Below, piece by piece: positions 56,821-64,000 of a stretch of DNA of 64,000 nucleotides (its first letter is position 1; each line of letters starts with the position of its first letter). Position numbers and translations under genes: made by a program. The DNA comes from Flavobacterium aerium (GTDB taxonomy: Bacteria > Bacteroidota > Bacteroidia > Flavobacteriales > Flavobacteriaceae), in contig NZ_JARQWR010000003.1 of NCBI RefSeq assembly GCF_030766725.1, forward strand, positions 62,001 through 126,000, written 5' to 3'. Under the pieces are notes generated by a model. The model was given only the letters and a program-made list of their open reading frames with translations, made no database searches and was not told the origin of the DNA.

Positions 56821-58761
56821 CTATTCTTGTGTTTTCATATTTGCCTTATTCAGCATACTGTTTTTCACACCGTAGGTGAAATACATTACTAAACCTAATG
56901 CTAACCAAATTAAGAACATCACCCAGTTTTTCCAACCTAGTTCTGCCATCATATAGAAGCAGCATAGCATTCCTGCTAACGGAATAAAGGACATTTTTCT
57001 GGTAATACTCTTATAGGTCATGAAAAGCGCAATAAAGATAAAAACCCACATTGGGATTTTATGTTTGAATAGAGCTAATCCACTTTCATATTTCTGATCA
57101 TGATTTAATGGTAATTGATCTACAATTTTACTATAACGTTCAGTACCTAAATTCTTTAAATATTTCTCTAGATGTACTGGATTTGCATCCAATTGATCTC
57201 CATTAATAGTGGCTATTTTTTCGGCTACCAGTTTCAGTTCTTCTTTGTCTAATGAAGAAACTAATGCTTCCGCATTATACATCACAGGTTTATTATTAAC
57301 AAAATCCATCGTTTCCGTTCGGAAGAAATAACCCGCAATGAAAACCGTAACAACAAAAATTAATGGCATCACATAGGCTGAATTCAAATAAGGTGTCTTA
57401 AACTTCCCTCTTGGTCCGTTTGGTGTACTTTCTAACTTTAAGACTCCTGCACAAACTAATACAAAGGCAAATAAAGTACCAATACTACAGACATCTACCA
57501 CAAGGTTTAAATCTGTAAATAAAATTGGCACACCTACTACAAATCCTGTAAAGATTGTCGCAAATGAAGGCGTTTTAAATTTTGGATGTACTCTAGAAAA
57601 TGCTTTTGGCAATAACCCATCTCTACTCATAGTCATCCAAATTCTTGGTTGACCCAACTGGAAAATAACAAATACACTTGCCATCGCCACTACCGCACTC
57701 ACAGCAACGACTTTACCTAACCATTTCAAATCTTGTATTTTACTAAACACAAAAGCCAATGGATCACCCACATTCAATTCAGAATAGCTCACTAATCCTG
57801 TAATAACTAACGCAATAGCAATATATAAAACGGTACAAATAATAATCGAATAGAAAATACCTCTTGGTAAATCACGTTGTGGATTTTTACATTCTTCGGC
57901 AGTTGTACTAATCGCATCAAAACCAATATATGCAAAGAATACAGAACTAATCCCTCCTAATACTCCTGCAATACCGTTAGGTGCAAATGGATCCCAATTG
58001 TCTGTATTTACATAGAATGAACCTACAACAATAACCAATAATACCACAACAATCTTAATAACAACCATCATGTTACTGGCCTTTCTACTTTCATTAATCC
58101 CTCTGTATACCAAGGCTGTAATTAAAAAAGTAATCAGTAATGCAGGTATATCCAACACTAGGTTAAATCCAATTTGTGGCGCATTAGCATAGGCTAAATA
58201 TTTTGGGATTTCTTGTGCAAATTCAGAAGCAGCTATAGATTCTAATGTATGTCCATTTTGTAATAACTTATTTACTACTTCAAATCCATTCTTAGCGGTG
58301 AAATAGTCCATAGTCATCCATTCGGGGATATGTAAACCGGGTATTCCATTGACGAGTGCTGTAAAGTAATCACTCCATGAAATCGCCACAACAATATTAC
58401 CAATAGCATATTCCATAATTAATGCCCAACCAATAATCCAGGCAAATAATTCTCCAAATGCTACATAACTATAGGTATAAGCGCTCCCAGATACAGGAAC
58501 TAAAGAAGCAAATTCAGCATAAGCAAAGGCCGTAAAGGCACAAGCAATAGCAGTAAATAAAAATAAAAATACAACGGCAGGACCTCCTTCATAACTCGCT
58601 CTTCCGATAGTACTAAAAATCCCAGCTCCAATAATCGCTGCAATTCCAAATCCTGTTAAATCCCTAACTCCTAAGTGTTTTGCTAATGAGCTATGCTCCT
58701 CATTTGCACTTGCTAGAATATTCTCAACTGTTTTTTTTCTGAATAAATTTGAAAAAGCCAT
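56821..58761 (-). CDS. APC-superfamily amino acid permease
   Basis: 646 residues with about 14 membrane helices. TM1 signature LTGFGIAAIIGAGIFSTIG (about 35-53) and FAEFASLVPVSGSAYTYSYVAFGE are typical of APC transporters of the cationic-amino-acid/YfnA type, as is FFAYIGFDAISTTAEECKNPQRDLP (about 278-302). It is longer than usual because of two soluble inserts, at about 150-195 and about 480-565; the latter is rich in Lys/Asp/Leu. Substrate not predicted. Perfect -7 element at 58845-58852. Confidence 0.92.
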   Translation of the reverse strand: MAFSNLFRKKTVENILASANEEHSSLAKHLGVRDLTGFGIAAIIGAGIFSTIGRASYEGGPAVVFLFLFTAIACAFTAFAYAEFASLVPVSGSAYTYSYVAFGELFAWIIGWALIMEYAIGNIVVAISWSDYFTALVNGIPGLHIPEWMTMDYFTAKNGFEVVNKLLQNGHTLESIAASEFAQEIPKYLAYANAPQIGFNLVLDIPALLITFLITALVYRGINESRKASNMMVVIKIVVVLLVIVVGSFYVNTDNWDPFAPNGIAGVLGGISSVFFAYIGFDAISTTAEECKNPQRDLPRGIFYSIIICTVLYIAIALVITGLVSYSELNVGDPLAFVFSKIQDLKWLGKVVAVSAVVAMASVFVIFQLGQPRIWMTMSRDGLLPKAFSRVHPKFKTPSFATIFTGFVVGVPILFTDLNLVVDVCSIGTLFAFVLVCAGVLKLESTPNGPRGKFKTPYLNSAYVMPLIFVVTVFIAGYFFRTETMDFVNNKPVMYNAEALVSSLDKEELKLVAEKIATINGDQLDANPVHLEKYLKNLGTERYSKIVDQLPLNHDQKYESGLALFKHKIPMWVFIFIALFMTYKSITRKMSFIPLAGMLCCFYMMAELGWKNWVMFLIWLALGLVMYFTYGVKNSMLNKANMKTQE

Positions 58762-58844
58762 AAATTAAATTTTCTGCTTAAATGAATTTTAATACCAAAT
58801 AAGACAATAGATTCTCTACTCTTATTTTTTTATTTTAAGCAAAA

Positions 58845-58852
58845 CAAATATA
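58845..58852 (-). promoter_or_regulatory. -7 element TATATTTG of the permease gene
   Basis: Perfect TAnnTTTG match on the minus strand, giving a leader of about 77 bases. Confidence 0.45.
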
Positions 58853-59033
58853 TAAAACCAATCTTAAAAATAGGTTTAATGGAATAAAAAAATACAATTG
58901 ATACATTTATTACACTTTTTTTCTAAAAGTCGCAGTTATTTGTTAAAACCGGGAAATATTTCACATAACAAATCTTTATATCTCAATAAATAATTATAAT
59001 CATAACCTATATAAAAAATCTAGCCTTATTCCC

Positions 59034-59041
59034 TATTTTTG
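59034..59041 (+). promoter_or_regulatory. -7 element TATTTTTG of the peroxiredoxin operon
   Basis: Perfect TAnnTTTG match, 38 bases before the ATG at 59079. Confidence 0.55.
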
Positions 59042-59078
59042 CACTATTAAAATTAGTAACCTTAAAATCTAAATAATC

Positions 59079-59714
59079 ATGTCATTAGTAGGAAAAAAAT
59101 TCCCAAACATTGCAATCGACGCCATCTCGGAAATGGGTGATAATTTAAAAATTAACATCTTTGAAGAAGCTACTCAAAAAAACAAAAAAGTATTATTGTT
59201 CTGGTACCCAAAAGATTTCACTTTTGTATGTCCTACAGAATTACATGCTTTTCAAGATGCTTTAGGAGAATTTGAAAAAAGAAATACAATTGTAATTGGT
59301 GCTTCTTGTGATACAAACGAAGTTCACTTCGCTTGGTTGAACACACCAAAAAATAATGGAGGAATCGAAGGAGTTACTTATCCAATCTTAGCGGATACTA
59401 ACCGTAACTTATCTAACATCTTAGGGATTTTAGATATCGAATCTACAAGCTACAGCGAAGAAACTGATTCAGTAATCATCGAAGGATCAAACGTTACTTT
59501 CCGTGCAACTTATTTAGTGGACGAAGATGGAAAAATTTTCCACGAAAGTGTAAACGATATGCCATTAGGTAGAAACGTAAACGAGTACATCCGTTTGATT
59601 GATGCGTATACTCACGTACAAGAAAAAGGTGAAGTATGTCCAGCAAACTGGGAAGAAGGAAAAGAAGCAATGTTAGCAAACAGAGCTAGTGTAGCAAGTT
59701 ATTTAAGCAATTAA
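59079..59714 (+). CDS. 2-Cys peroxiredoxin (AhpC/Prx1 class)
   Basis: 211 residues. Thioredoxin-fold peroxidase: peroxidatic Cys51 in FTFVCPTELHAF and resolving Cys near residue 187 in EVCPANW, the typical 2-Cys arrangement. It reduces hydrogen peroxide and alkyl hydroperoxides in the cytosol. It is followed 11 bases later by a thioredoxin gene, its likely electron donor, and no AhpF is nearby. First gene of a three-gene operon. Confidence 0.95.
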   Translation: MSLVGKKFPNIAIDAISEMGDNLKINIFEEATQKNKKVLLFWYPKDFTFVCPTELHAFQDALGEFEKRNTIVIGASCDTNEVHFAWLNTPKNNGGIEGVTYPILADTNRNLSNILGILDIESTSYSEETDSVIIEGSNVTFRATYLVDEDGKIFHESVNDMPLGRNVNEYIRLIDAYTHVQEKGEVCPANWEEGKEAMLANRASVASYLSN

Positions 59715-59725
59715 TAATATAAATT

Positions 59726-60040
59726 ATGCTAATTGAATTAAACGAAGACGGATTGCAGGAATTAGTCGCAAATAACGAGAAAGTAGTAGTACAATACTCT
59801 GCTTCTTGGTGTGGCAACTGCAGAATTATGAAACCAAAATTCAAAAAATTGGCTTCAGAAAATGAAAACCTAACATTTGTAATCGTGGATGCGGAGAAAT
59901 TTCCAGAATCAAGAAAATTAGCTAATGTGAGCAATTTGCCAACATTTGCAACTTTCGTAAATGGAAACATTGTAAATCAAACGCAAACGAACAAACAAGA
60001 AATTTTAATCGATCTAGTCAATGAAATTACCAGTAATTAA
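59726..60040 (+). CDS. Thioredoxin-family protein
   Basis: 104 residues, a compact thioredoxin fold with the active-site WCGNC (Cys29 and Cys32; Asn-for-Pro relative to WCGPC) and the cis-Pro loop VSNLPTFATF. The CGNC variant may shift redox potential. It overlaps the next gene by 20 bases and probably reduces the upstream peroxiredoxin. Confidence 0.93.
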   Translation: MLIELNEDGLQELVANNEKVVVQYSASWCGNCRIMKPKFKKLASENENLTFVIVDAEKFPESRKLANVSNLPTFATFVNGNIVNQTQTNKQEILIDLVNEITSN

Positions 60041-60278
60041 GCATTTAACTCAGTTTATTGAAGAAAATGATCAAGATTATCTTATCGAAACCATTGAAGT
60101 TTTAGAGCATTTAACTGAACTTCCAACAATTAAAGATGAGGAATTAGATGTTATTGCTGAATTAATTTCTAATATGTATGGTGCACTTGAGGTAAACCAA
60201 ATGATCAAAGAAGGAACAGACAAGAAAGAAGCTCTTAATGCGTTCATGAAACGTGTTATGGGTTCTATTGACAAATAA
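60021..60278 (+). CDS. DUF6952-type small protein of the peroxiredoxin operon
   Basis: 85 residues, helical and acidic (HLTQFIEENDQDYLIETIEVLEHLTELP, NAFMKRVMGSIDK). It has no signal, membrane segment or cysteine. It matches my memory of the DUF6952 family found after thioredoxin genes in flavobacteria. It overlaps the thioredoxin gene by 20 bases, so translation is coupled. Function unknown; a helper of the peroxiredoxin-thioredoxin pair is a reasonable guess. Confidence 0.8.
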   Translation: MKLPVIKHLTQFIEENDQDYLIETIEVLEHLTELPTIKDEELDVIAELISNMYGALEVNQMIKEGTDKKEALNAFMKRVMGSIDK

Positions 60279-60296
60279 GTTCCGGCAAAGAATATC

Positions 60297-60328
60297 TAAA
60301 ACGCTCCCTAGTGGGAGCGTTTTTTTTA
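60297..60328 (+). terminator. Terminator of the peroxiredoxin operon
   Basis: Inverted repeat AAAACGCTCCC / GGGAGCGTTTT with a 4-base loop followed by T8. Confidence 0.92.
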
Positions 60329-60440
60329 TGCCCTATTCTCTTCAAATAACAGAATAATATTCTTAAAATCATAGGAATTATGGTATGAATTAGGCCATCT
60401 CATCAAGAACAATTCAAGTTGCTTCATTTTGCCCTCCATC

Positions 60441-60471
60441 TTTGTATTACCGATATAATTTCATACTTTTG
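60441..60471 (+). promoter_or_regulatory. Promoter of tpx (TTTG-19-TACTTTTG)
   Basis: Full match to the Bacteroidota promoter: TTTG (60441-60444), a 19-base spacer and TACTTTTG (60464-60471). It lies inside the longest open frame and so fixes the real tpx start at 60493. Confidence 0.75.
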
Positions 60472-60492
60472 AATCCTAAAAAATCACGAAAA

Positions 60493-60990
60493 ATGGCTAC
60501 AATAACATTAAAAGGGAATGCAATACACACTTCTGGTGAATTACCAAAAGTAGGCTCAAAAGCAGCAGATTTTGAACTTGTAAAAACAGATTTATCTACT
60601 ATTAAATTATCGGATTTAAAAGGTAAAAATGTAGTTTTAAATATTTTCCCAAGTGTTGATACTGGAACTTGCGCAGCTTCAGTAAGAACATTCAATAAAA
60701 AAGCTTCTGAATTACAAAACACTACTGTACTTTGTATCTCAAGAGATTTACCTTTCGCTTTAGCCCGTTTTTGTGGTGCAGAAGGTTTAGAAAATGTAGT
60801 ACCTGTTTCTGATTTCAGAGCTGGTGCATTTGGTAAAGCCAATGGTTTAGAAATTACAGATGGTCCTCTTGCTGGTTTACACTCTAGAGTTGTCATTATT
60901 TTAAACACAGAAGGTGAAGTAGTTTATACAGAACAAGTACAGGAAATTGTTGATGAGCCTAATTACGAAAAAGCACTAGCTGCATTGTAA
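60493..60990 (+). CDS. tpx: Thiol peroxidase Tpx
   Basis: 165 residues from the ATG at 60493. The frame is open from 60442, but the promoter lies within that extension, and the chosen start puts the peroxidatic Cys at 60 and resolving Cys at 94, one off the E. coli positions 61 and 95. Motifs: VDTGTCAASVRTFN and CISRDLPFALARFCGAEG, and SRVVIILN near the C-terminus. Atypical 2-Cys peroxidase acting on alkyl hydroperoxides. It is followed 29 bases later by dgkA. Confidence 0.95.
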   Translation: MATITLKGNAIHTSGELPKVGSKAADFELVKTDLSTIKLSDLKGKNVVLNIFPSVDTGTCAASVRTFNKKASELQNTTVLCISRDLPFALARFCGAEGLENVVPVSDFRAGAFGKANGLEITDGPLAGLHSRVVIILNTEGEVVYTEQVQEIVDEPNYEKALAAL

Positions 60991-61019
60991 TTTTTCTAAG
61001 CATTACCTATAAAACTAAT

Positions 61020-61394
61020 ATGACAAAAGAAAATTCATTCGTTACAGGAAGATTAAAAAGTATGGTATATGCTGTAAAAGGCTGTTACAAACTCATTACT
61101 ACAGAACACAGTGTAATGGTACAATCTTCAATCGCAGTTTTAATTACTATAGCCGGTTTTGTTTGTGAGATATCCAGAACAGAATGGATGTTTCAAATTC
61201 TAGCAATCGGAATGGTATTAGCTATTGAGGGATTAAATACGGCAGTAGAAAAAATTGCCGATTTTATTCATCCTAATTATCACGATCGAATTGGATTTAT
61301 TAAAGATATTGCTGCTGGTGCTGTATTTTTTGCAGCCCTTGCAGCTATAGCAATTGGCTTGATTATCTATCTCCCAAAAGTGTTTAGCTTTTAA
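61020..61394 (+). CDS. dgkA: Diacylglycerol kinase-family membrane protein
   Basis: 124 residues with three membrane helices (about 34-52, 58-75, 96-119). The family motif EGLNTAVEKIADFI (about 65-78) is intact, including the catalytic Glu and Asn; HDRIGFIKDIAAGAVFFAA follows. It phosphorylates diacylglycerol or undecaprenol for lipid recycling; Gram-positive members are undecaprenol kinases, so the substrate is open. Neighbour order tpx-dgkA-ftsK is common in flavobacteria. Confidence 0.9.
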   Translation: MTKENSFVTGRLKSMVYAVKGCYKLITTEHSVMVQSSIAVLITIAGFVCEISRTEWMFQILAIGMVLAIEGLNTAVEKIADFIHPNYHDRIGFIKDIAAGAVFFAALAAIAIGLIIYLPKVFSF

Positions 61395-61411
61395 TATTCT
61401 ATTAATTTCTT

Positions 61412-61419
61412 TATTTTTG
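61412..61419 (+). promoter_or_regulatory. -7 element TATTTTTG of ftsK
   Basis: Perfect TAnnTTTG match only 21 bases before the ftsK ATG; the leader would be about 14 bases. Confidence 0.5.
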
Positions 61420-61439
61420 TAAAAATCACAAATCAGATA

Positions 61440-63944
61440 ATGGCCAAAACAAGTAAAAAAGAAACTGTTGATAAAAAAACAGCAAGTCCCAATACTAAAA
61501 AAACACCTTGGAAAATAGGTAAACAGCAAAAAATCCTTTTTGGAAGTTTGTTGGTTTTATTTTCCATCGCCTTACTTCTAGCCTTTATATCCTTTTACAT
61601 TTATGGTCAATATGACCAAAGTGAATTATCTGCTTTTTCTGATCGCTCAGAGACAGTAAATAACTGGTTGGGTAAATTTGGTGCCTTTTTAGCCGATTTC
61701 TTTGTTTACAAAGGATTTGGTATTGCGGCATTTCTATTTGTTCGTTTATTTTTTCTTACCGGATTATACAACATCTTAGACCTCTCTATTGGGAAGTTAA
61801 AGAAAATCTGGTTTTGGGATTTATTTGCCATTATAATATTCTCTATTCTTTGTGGCTTTTTCGGTAACCTTTTACCAGAATTAGGTGGAACAATTGGATA
61901 TGAAATGAATATCTTTTTACAAGATTACTTAGGTAAAATTGGAACTTTACTATTATTACTATTTGGCGTGGTTATCTATTTGATTTTTAAAATTCAAATT
62001 TCACCAGAAAGTATCAAGTCCTTTTTCGAAAAAACAAAAAAAGACATCTCTAAAGATTTAGCGAGTCTTTCAAAAGAAAAAACAGTTGACAATCCTATTA
62101 TTGAGGAAGATAAACCTATTATCCCTACTACACCATCTTACTTAACAGAAGAGGATTATTCCGAAGAAGATTTAGGAGAAATGACATTGAATACCCTTCC
62201 TACTCCACCTCCTTCACAGTTTGAAATTAATAAGGAATCACTAAAACCAACAATTAGTCATTCTTCTGAAATACATTTAGCAACTACTCCAGTTACACCA
62301 AAAGTTATCGTTCCAGAACCTGTAGCTCCTACCATTATTGAAACAAATGATAGTGCTTTTGTAATCGAACAAGTAGCCGAAGAAGTTACGGTTGAAGAAA
62401 ACCTTGCTGCTCGATTAGTCAAAGATTTTGGAGAATTTGATCCAACCTTAGAACTTTCCAATTACAAGTTCCCAACAATCGATTTATTAAAAGAATATTC
62501 TTCTGGGGGAATAACCATCAACCAAGAGGAATTAGAAGAAAACAAAAACAGAATTGTTGAAACCCTTCGTAACTATAAAATTGAGATTGCTCAAATTAAA
62601 GCTACTGTAGGTCCATCTGTAACCCTATATGAAATTGTACCGGAAGCGGGTATTCGAATTTCAAAAATTAAAAGCTTAGAAGATGATATTGCACTTTCAT
62701 TATCGGCCTTAGGTATTCGTATTATTGCTCCTATCCCTGGAAAAGGAACTATTGGTATTGAGGTACCGAACAAGAATCCAACTATGGTTTCTATGAAAAG
62801 TGTAATTGGTTCACCAAAATTCCAAACGGCAGAAATGGAACTACCAATTGCCTTAGGGAAAACAATTTCGAACGAAACATTTGTTGTCGATTTAGCAAAA
62901 ATGCCTCACTTATTGATGGCAGGTGCTACAGGACAAGGTAAATCTGTAGGACTAAATGCGGTTTTAACTTCTTTATTGTATAAAAAACATCCTGCTGAAG
63001 TAAAATTTGTTTTGGTTGATCCTAAAAAAGTGGAGCTTACGCTTTTCAATAAAATTGAAAGACATTATTTAGCAAAATTACCGGATTCAGGAGATGCAAT
63101 AATCACCGATAACACAAAGGTAATCAATACTTTAAACTCTTTGTGTATTGAAATGGACAACCGTTACAATCTGTTGAAAGATGCTATGGTTCGAAATATA
63201 AAAGAATACAATGAAAAATTTAAAGCTCGTAAATTAAACCCTGAGAATGGACATCGATTCTTACCATATATTGTATTAGTAGTCGATGAGTTTGCCGATT
63301 TAATTATGACGGCAGGTAAAGAAGTAGAAACTCCTATTGCACGTTTGGCTCAATTAGCACGTGCTATTGGTATTCACTTAATTATTGCAACACAAAGACC
63401 ATCAGTGAACGTAATTACAGGTATTATCAAGGCCAACTTCCCTGCTCGTATCGCCTTTAGAGTAACTTCAAAAATTGACTCTAGAACGATTTTGGACAGC
63501 CAAGGAGCCGATCAATTAATAGGTCGTGGGGATTTATTATACACCAATGGAAATGACTTAGTGCGTGTTCAGTGTGCATTTGTCGATACTCCTGAGGTTG
63601 AGAAAATTACAGAATATATTGGTTCACAAAAGGCATATCCTGATGCTTATTTACTTCCAGAGTATGTAGGCGAAGAAACTGGCATCAATCTTGATATAGA
63701 TATCTCCGAAAGAGATTCAATGTTCAGAGAAGCTGCTGAAGTAATTGTAACGGCACAACAAGGTTCCGCTTCATTATTGCAAAGAAAATTAAAATTAGGC
63801 TACAACAGAGCTGGTCGATTAATCGATCAATTAGAAGCTGCTGGTATTGTAGGACCTTTTGAAGGTAGCAAGGCACGTAGTGTTTTAGTCCCTGATTTGA
63901 CTTCTCTAGAGCATTTTTTAAATAATGAAAAAAATAATTACTAA
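61440..63944 (+). CDS. ftsK: DNA translocase FtsK
   Basis: 834 residues. Four N-terminal membrane helices (about 30-185), an acidic Pro/Glu/Thr-rich linker (about 200-335), an alpha/beta RecA-like motor (about 345-740) with Walker A GATGQGKS near 496-503 and Walker B IVLVVDEFADL near 615-625, and a C-terminal gamma winged-helix domain (about 765-834, ASLLQRKLKLGYNRAGRLIDQLEAAGIVG). It pumps DNA toward dif at the septum for chromosome dimer resolution. It is followed after one base by the next gene's ATG. Confidence 0.96.
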   Translation: MAKTSKKETVDKKTASPNTKKTPWKIGKQQKILFGSLLVLFSIALLLAFISFYIYGQYDQSELSAFSDRSETVNNWLGKFGAFLADFFVYKGFGIAAFLFVRLFFLTGLYNILDLSIGKLKKIWFWDLFAIIIFSILCGFFGNLLPELGGTIGYEMNIFLQDYLGKIGTLLLLLFGVVIYLIFKIQISPESIKSFFEKTKKDISKDLASLSKEKTVDNPIIEEDKPIIPTTPSYLTEEDYSEEDLGEMTLNTLPTPPPSQFEINKESLKPTISHSSEIHLATTPVTPKVIVPEPVAPTIIETNDSAFVIEQVAEEVTVEENLAARLVKDFGEFDPTLELSNYKFPTIDLLKEYSSGGITINQEELEENKNRIVETLRNYKIEIAQIKATVGPSVTLYEIVPEAGIRISKIKSLEDDIALSLSALGIRIIAPIPGKGTIGIEVPNKNPTMVSMKSVIGSPKFQTAEMELPIALGKTISNETFVVDLAKMPHLLMAGATGQGKSVGLNAVLTSLLYKKHPAEVKFVLVDPKKVELTLFNKIERHYLAKLPDSGDAIITDNTKVINTLNSLCIEMDNRYNLLKDAMVRNIKEYNEKFKARKLNPENGHRFLPYIVLVVDEFADLIMTAGKEVETPIARLAQLARAIGIHLIIATQRPSVNVITGIIKANFPARIAFRVTSKIDSRTILDSQGADQLIGRGDLLYTNGNDLVRVQCAFVDTPEVEKITEYIGSQKAYPDAYLLPEYVGEETGINLDIDISERDSMFREAAEVIVTAQQGSASLLQRKLKLGYNRAGRLIDQLEAAGIVGPFEGSKARSVLVPDLTSLEHFLNNEKNNY

Positions 63945-63945
63945 C

Positions 63946-64000
63946 ATGCAAAAACTTGTCCTCCTGACAGTATTATTCTTAGCGAGCTTATCCATTAATG
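63946..64000 (+). CDS. Start of a secreted protein, probably LolA (3' truncated)
   Basis: ATG at 63946, one base after the ftsK stop; the 18 visible codons (MQKLVLLTVLFLASLSIN) form a typical signal peptide. The outer-membrane lipoprotein carrier lolA commonly follows ftsK in Bacteroidota, so that identity is inferred from position only. Translation is probably coupled to ftsK. Confidence 0.55.
   Translation, partial: MQKLVLLTVLFLASLSIN

Larger units (their letters stand above)
58762..59078. other. Divergent intergenic region, permease and AhpC-type genes
   Basis: 317 bases. It contains the minus-strand -7 element of the permease (58845-58852) and the plus-strand -7 element of the peroxiredoxin gene (59034-59041). 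Nothing else is evident. Confidence 0.5.

Noticed and set aside
60442..60492. Upstream start for Tpx.
   Set aside because: The consensus promoter (60441-60471) lies inside it, and the ATG at 60493 aligns Cys60/Cys94 with the family.

Overview
The window looks like the chromosome of a member of the Flavobacteriaceae (Bacteroidota). The DNA is strongly A/T-rich. Six predicted secreted proteins end in type IX secretion (T9SS) sorting domains, five type A and one type B/CHU_C-like. Many genes are preceded by the Bacteroidota -7 element TAnnTTTG. Gene orders such as tpx-dgkA-ftsK-(lolA) and AhpC-thioredoxin-DUF6952 fit the family. I see no rRNA, tRNA, insertion sequence, integrase or CRISPR array.

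Layout. 1-2381: end of an unrecognised gene, a small membrane protein and a lipoprotein-type malate:quinone oxidoreductase. 2473-8981: secreted metalloprotease, a YkgB/RclC-like membrane protein, a Kelch/LamG surface protein and an orphan GG-leader peptide. 9376-14750: GT9 glycosyltransferase, YifB/ComM ATPase, a Sel1-repeat secreted protein split by one in-frame TGA, and a PAS-LuxR regulator. 15231-19956: ChrA transporter, then an apparent damage-response cassette in which an XRE-S24 (LexA/CI-like) repressor with two operator-like dyads is divergent from a DEDDh exonuclease/GIY-YIG nuclease, a DUF1810 protein and an AlkB-family dioxygenase. 20039-37140: cell-surface region with a spondin-domain lipoprotein, a 1490-residue FN3 protein, a CHU_C protein, a 1224-residue collagen-like/S74 protein, a choice-of-anchor I protein, NTF2-like and HxlR genes, and a secreted endonuclease I. 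37218-41580: a secreted flavodoxin-RidA fusion facing an AraC regulator, then small stress-type genes. 41697-58761: housekeeping metabolism (CoA-disulfide-reductase-like enzyme, GT39, DsbD, TilS, PabB, Lpd, Lrp with a methionine gamma-lyase-type enzyme, DPP-IV-type peptidase, amino-acid permease). 59079-64000: peroxide-defence genes, DgkA, FtsK and the first codons of a probable lolA.

Most genes are single transcription units separated by strong hairpin terminators, often shared by convergent genes. The points most worth a second look are the XRE-S24/nuclease/AlkB cassette; a 34-bp ECF-type promoter shared by two unlinked envelope genes (6099-6132 and 21305-21338); the secreted flavodoxin-RidA fusion; the GGA-to-TGA-like break in the Sel1 gene; and the orphan GG-leader cysteine peptide.

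Limits: all assignments come from reading motifs and translations by eye. No alignment, profile search or folding program was run.
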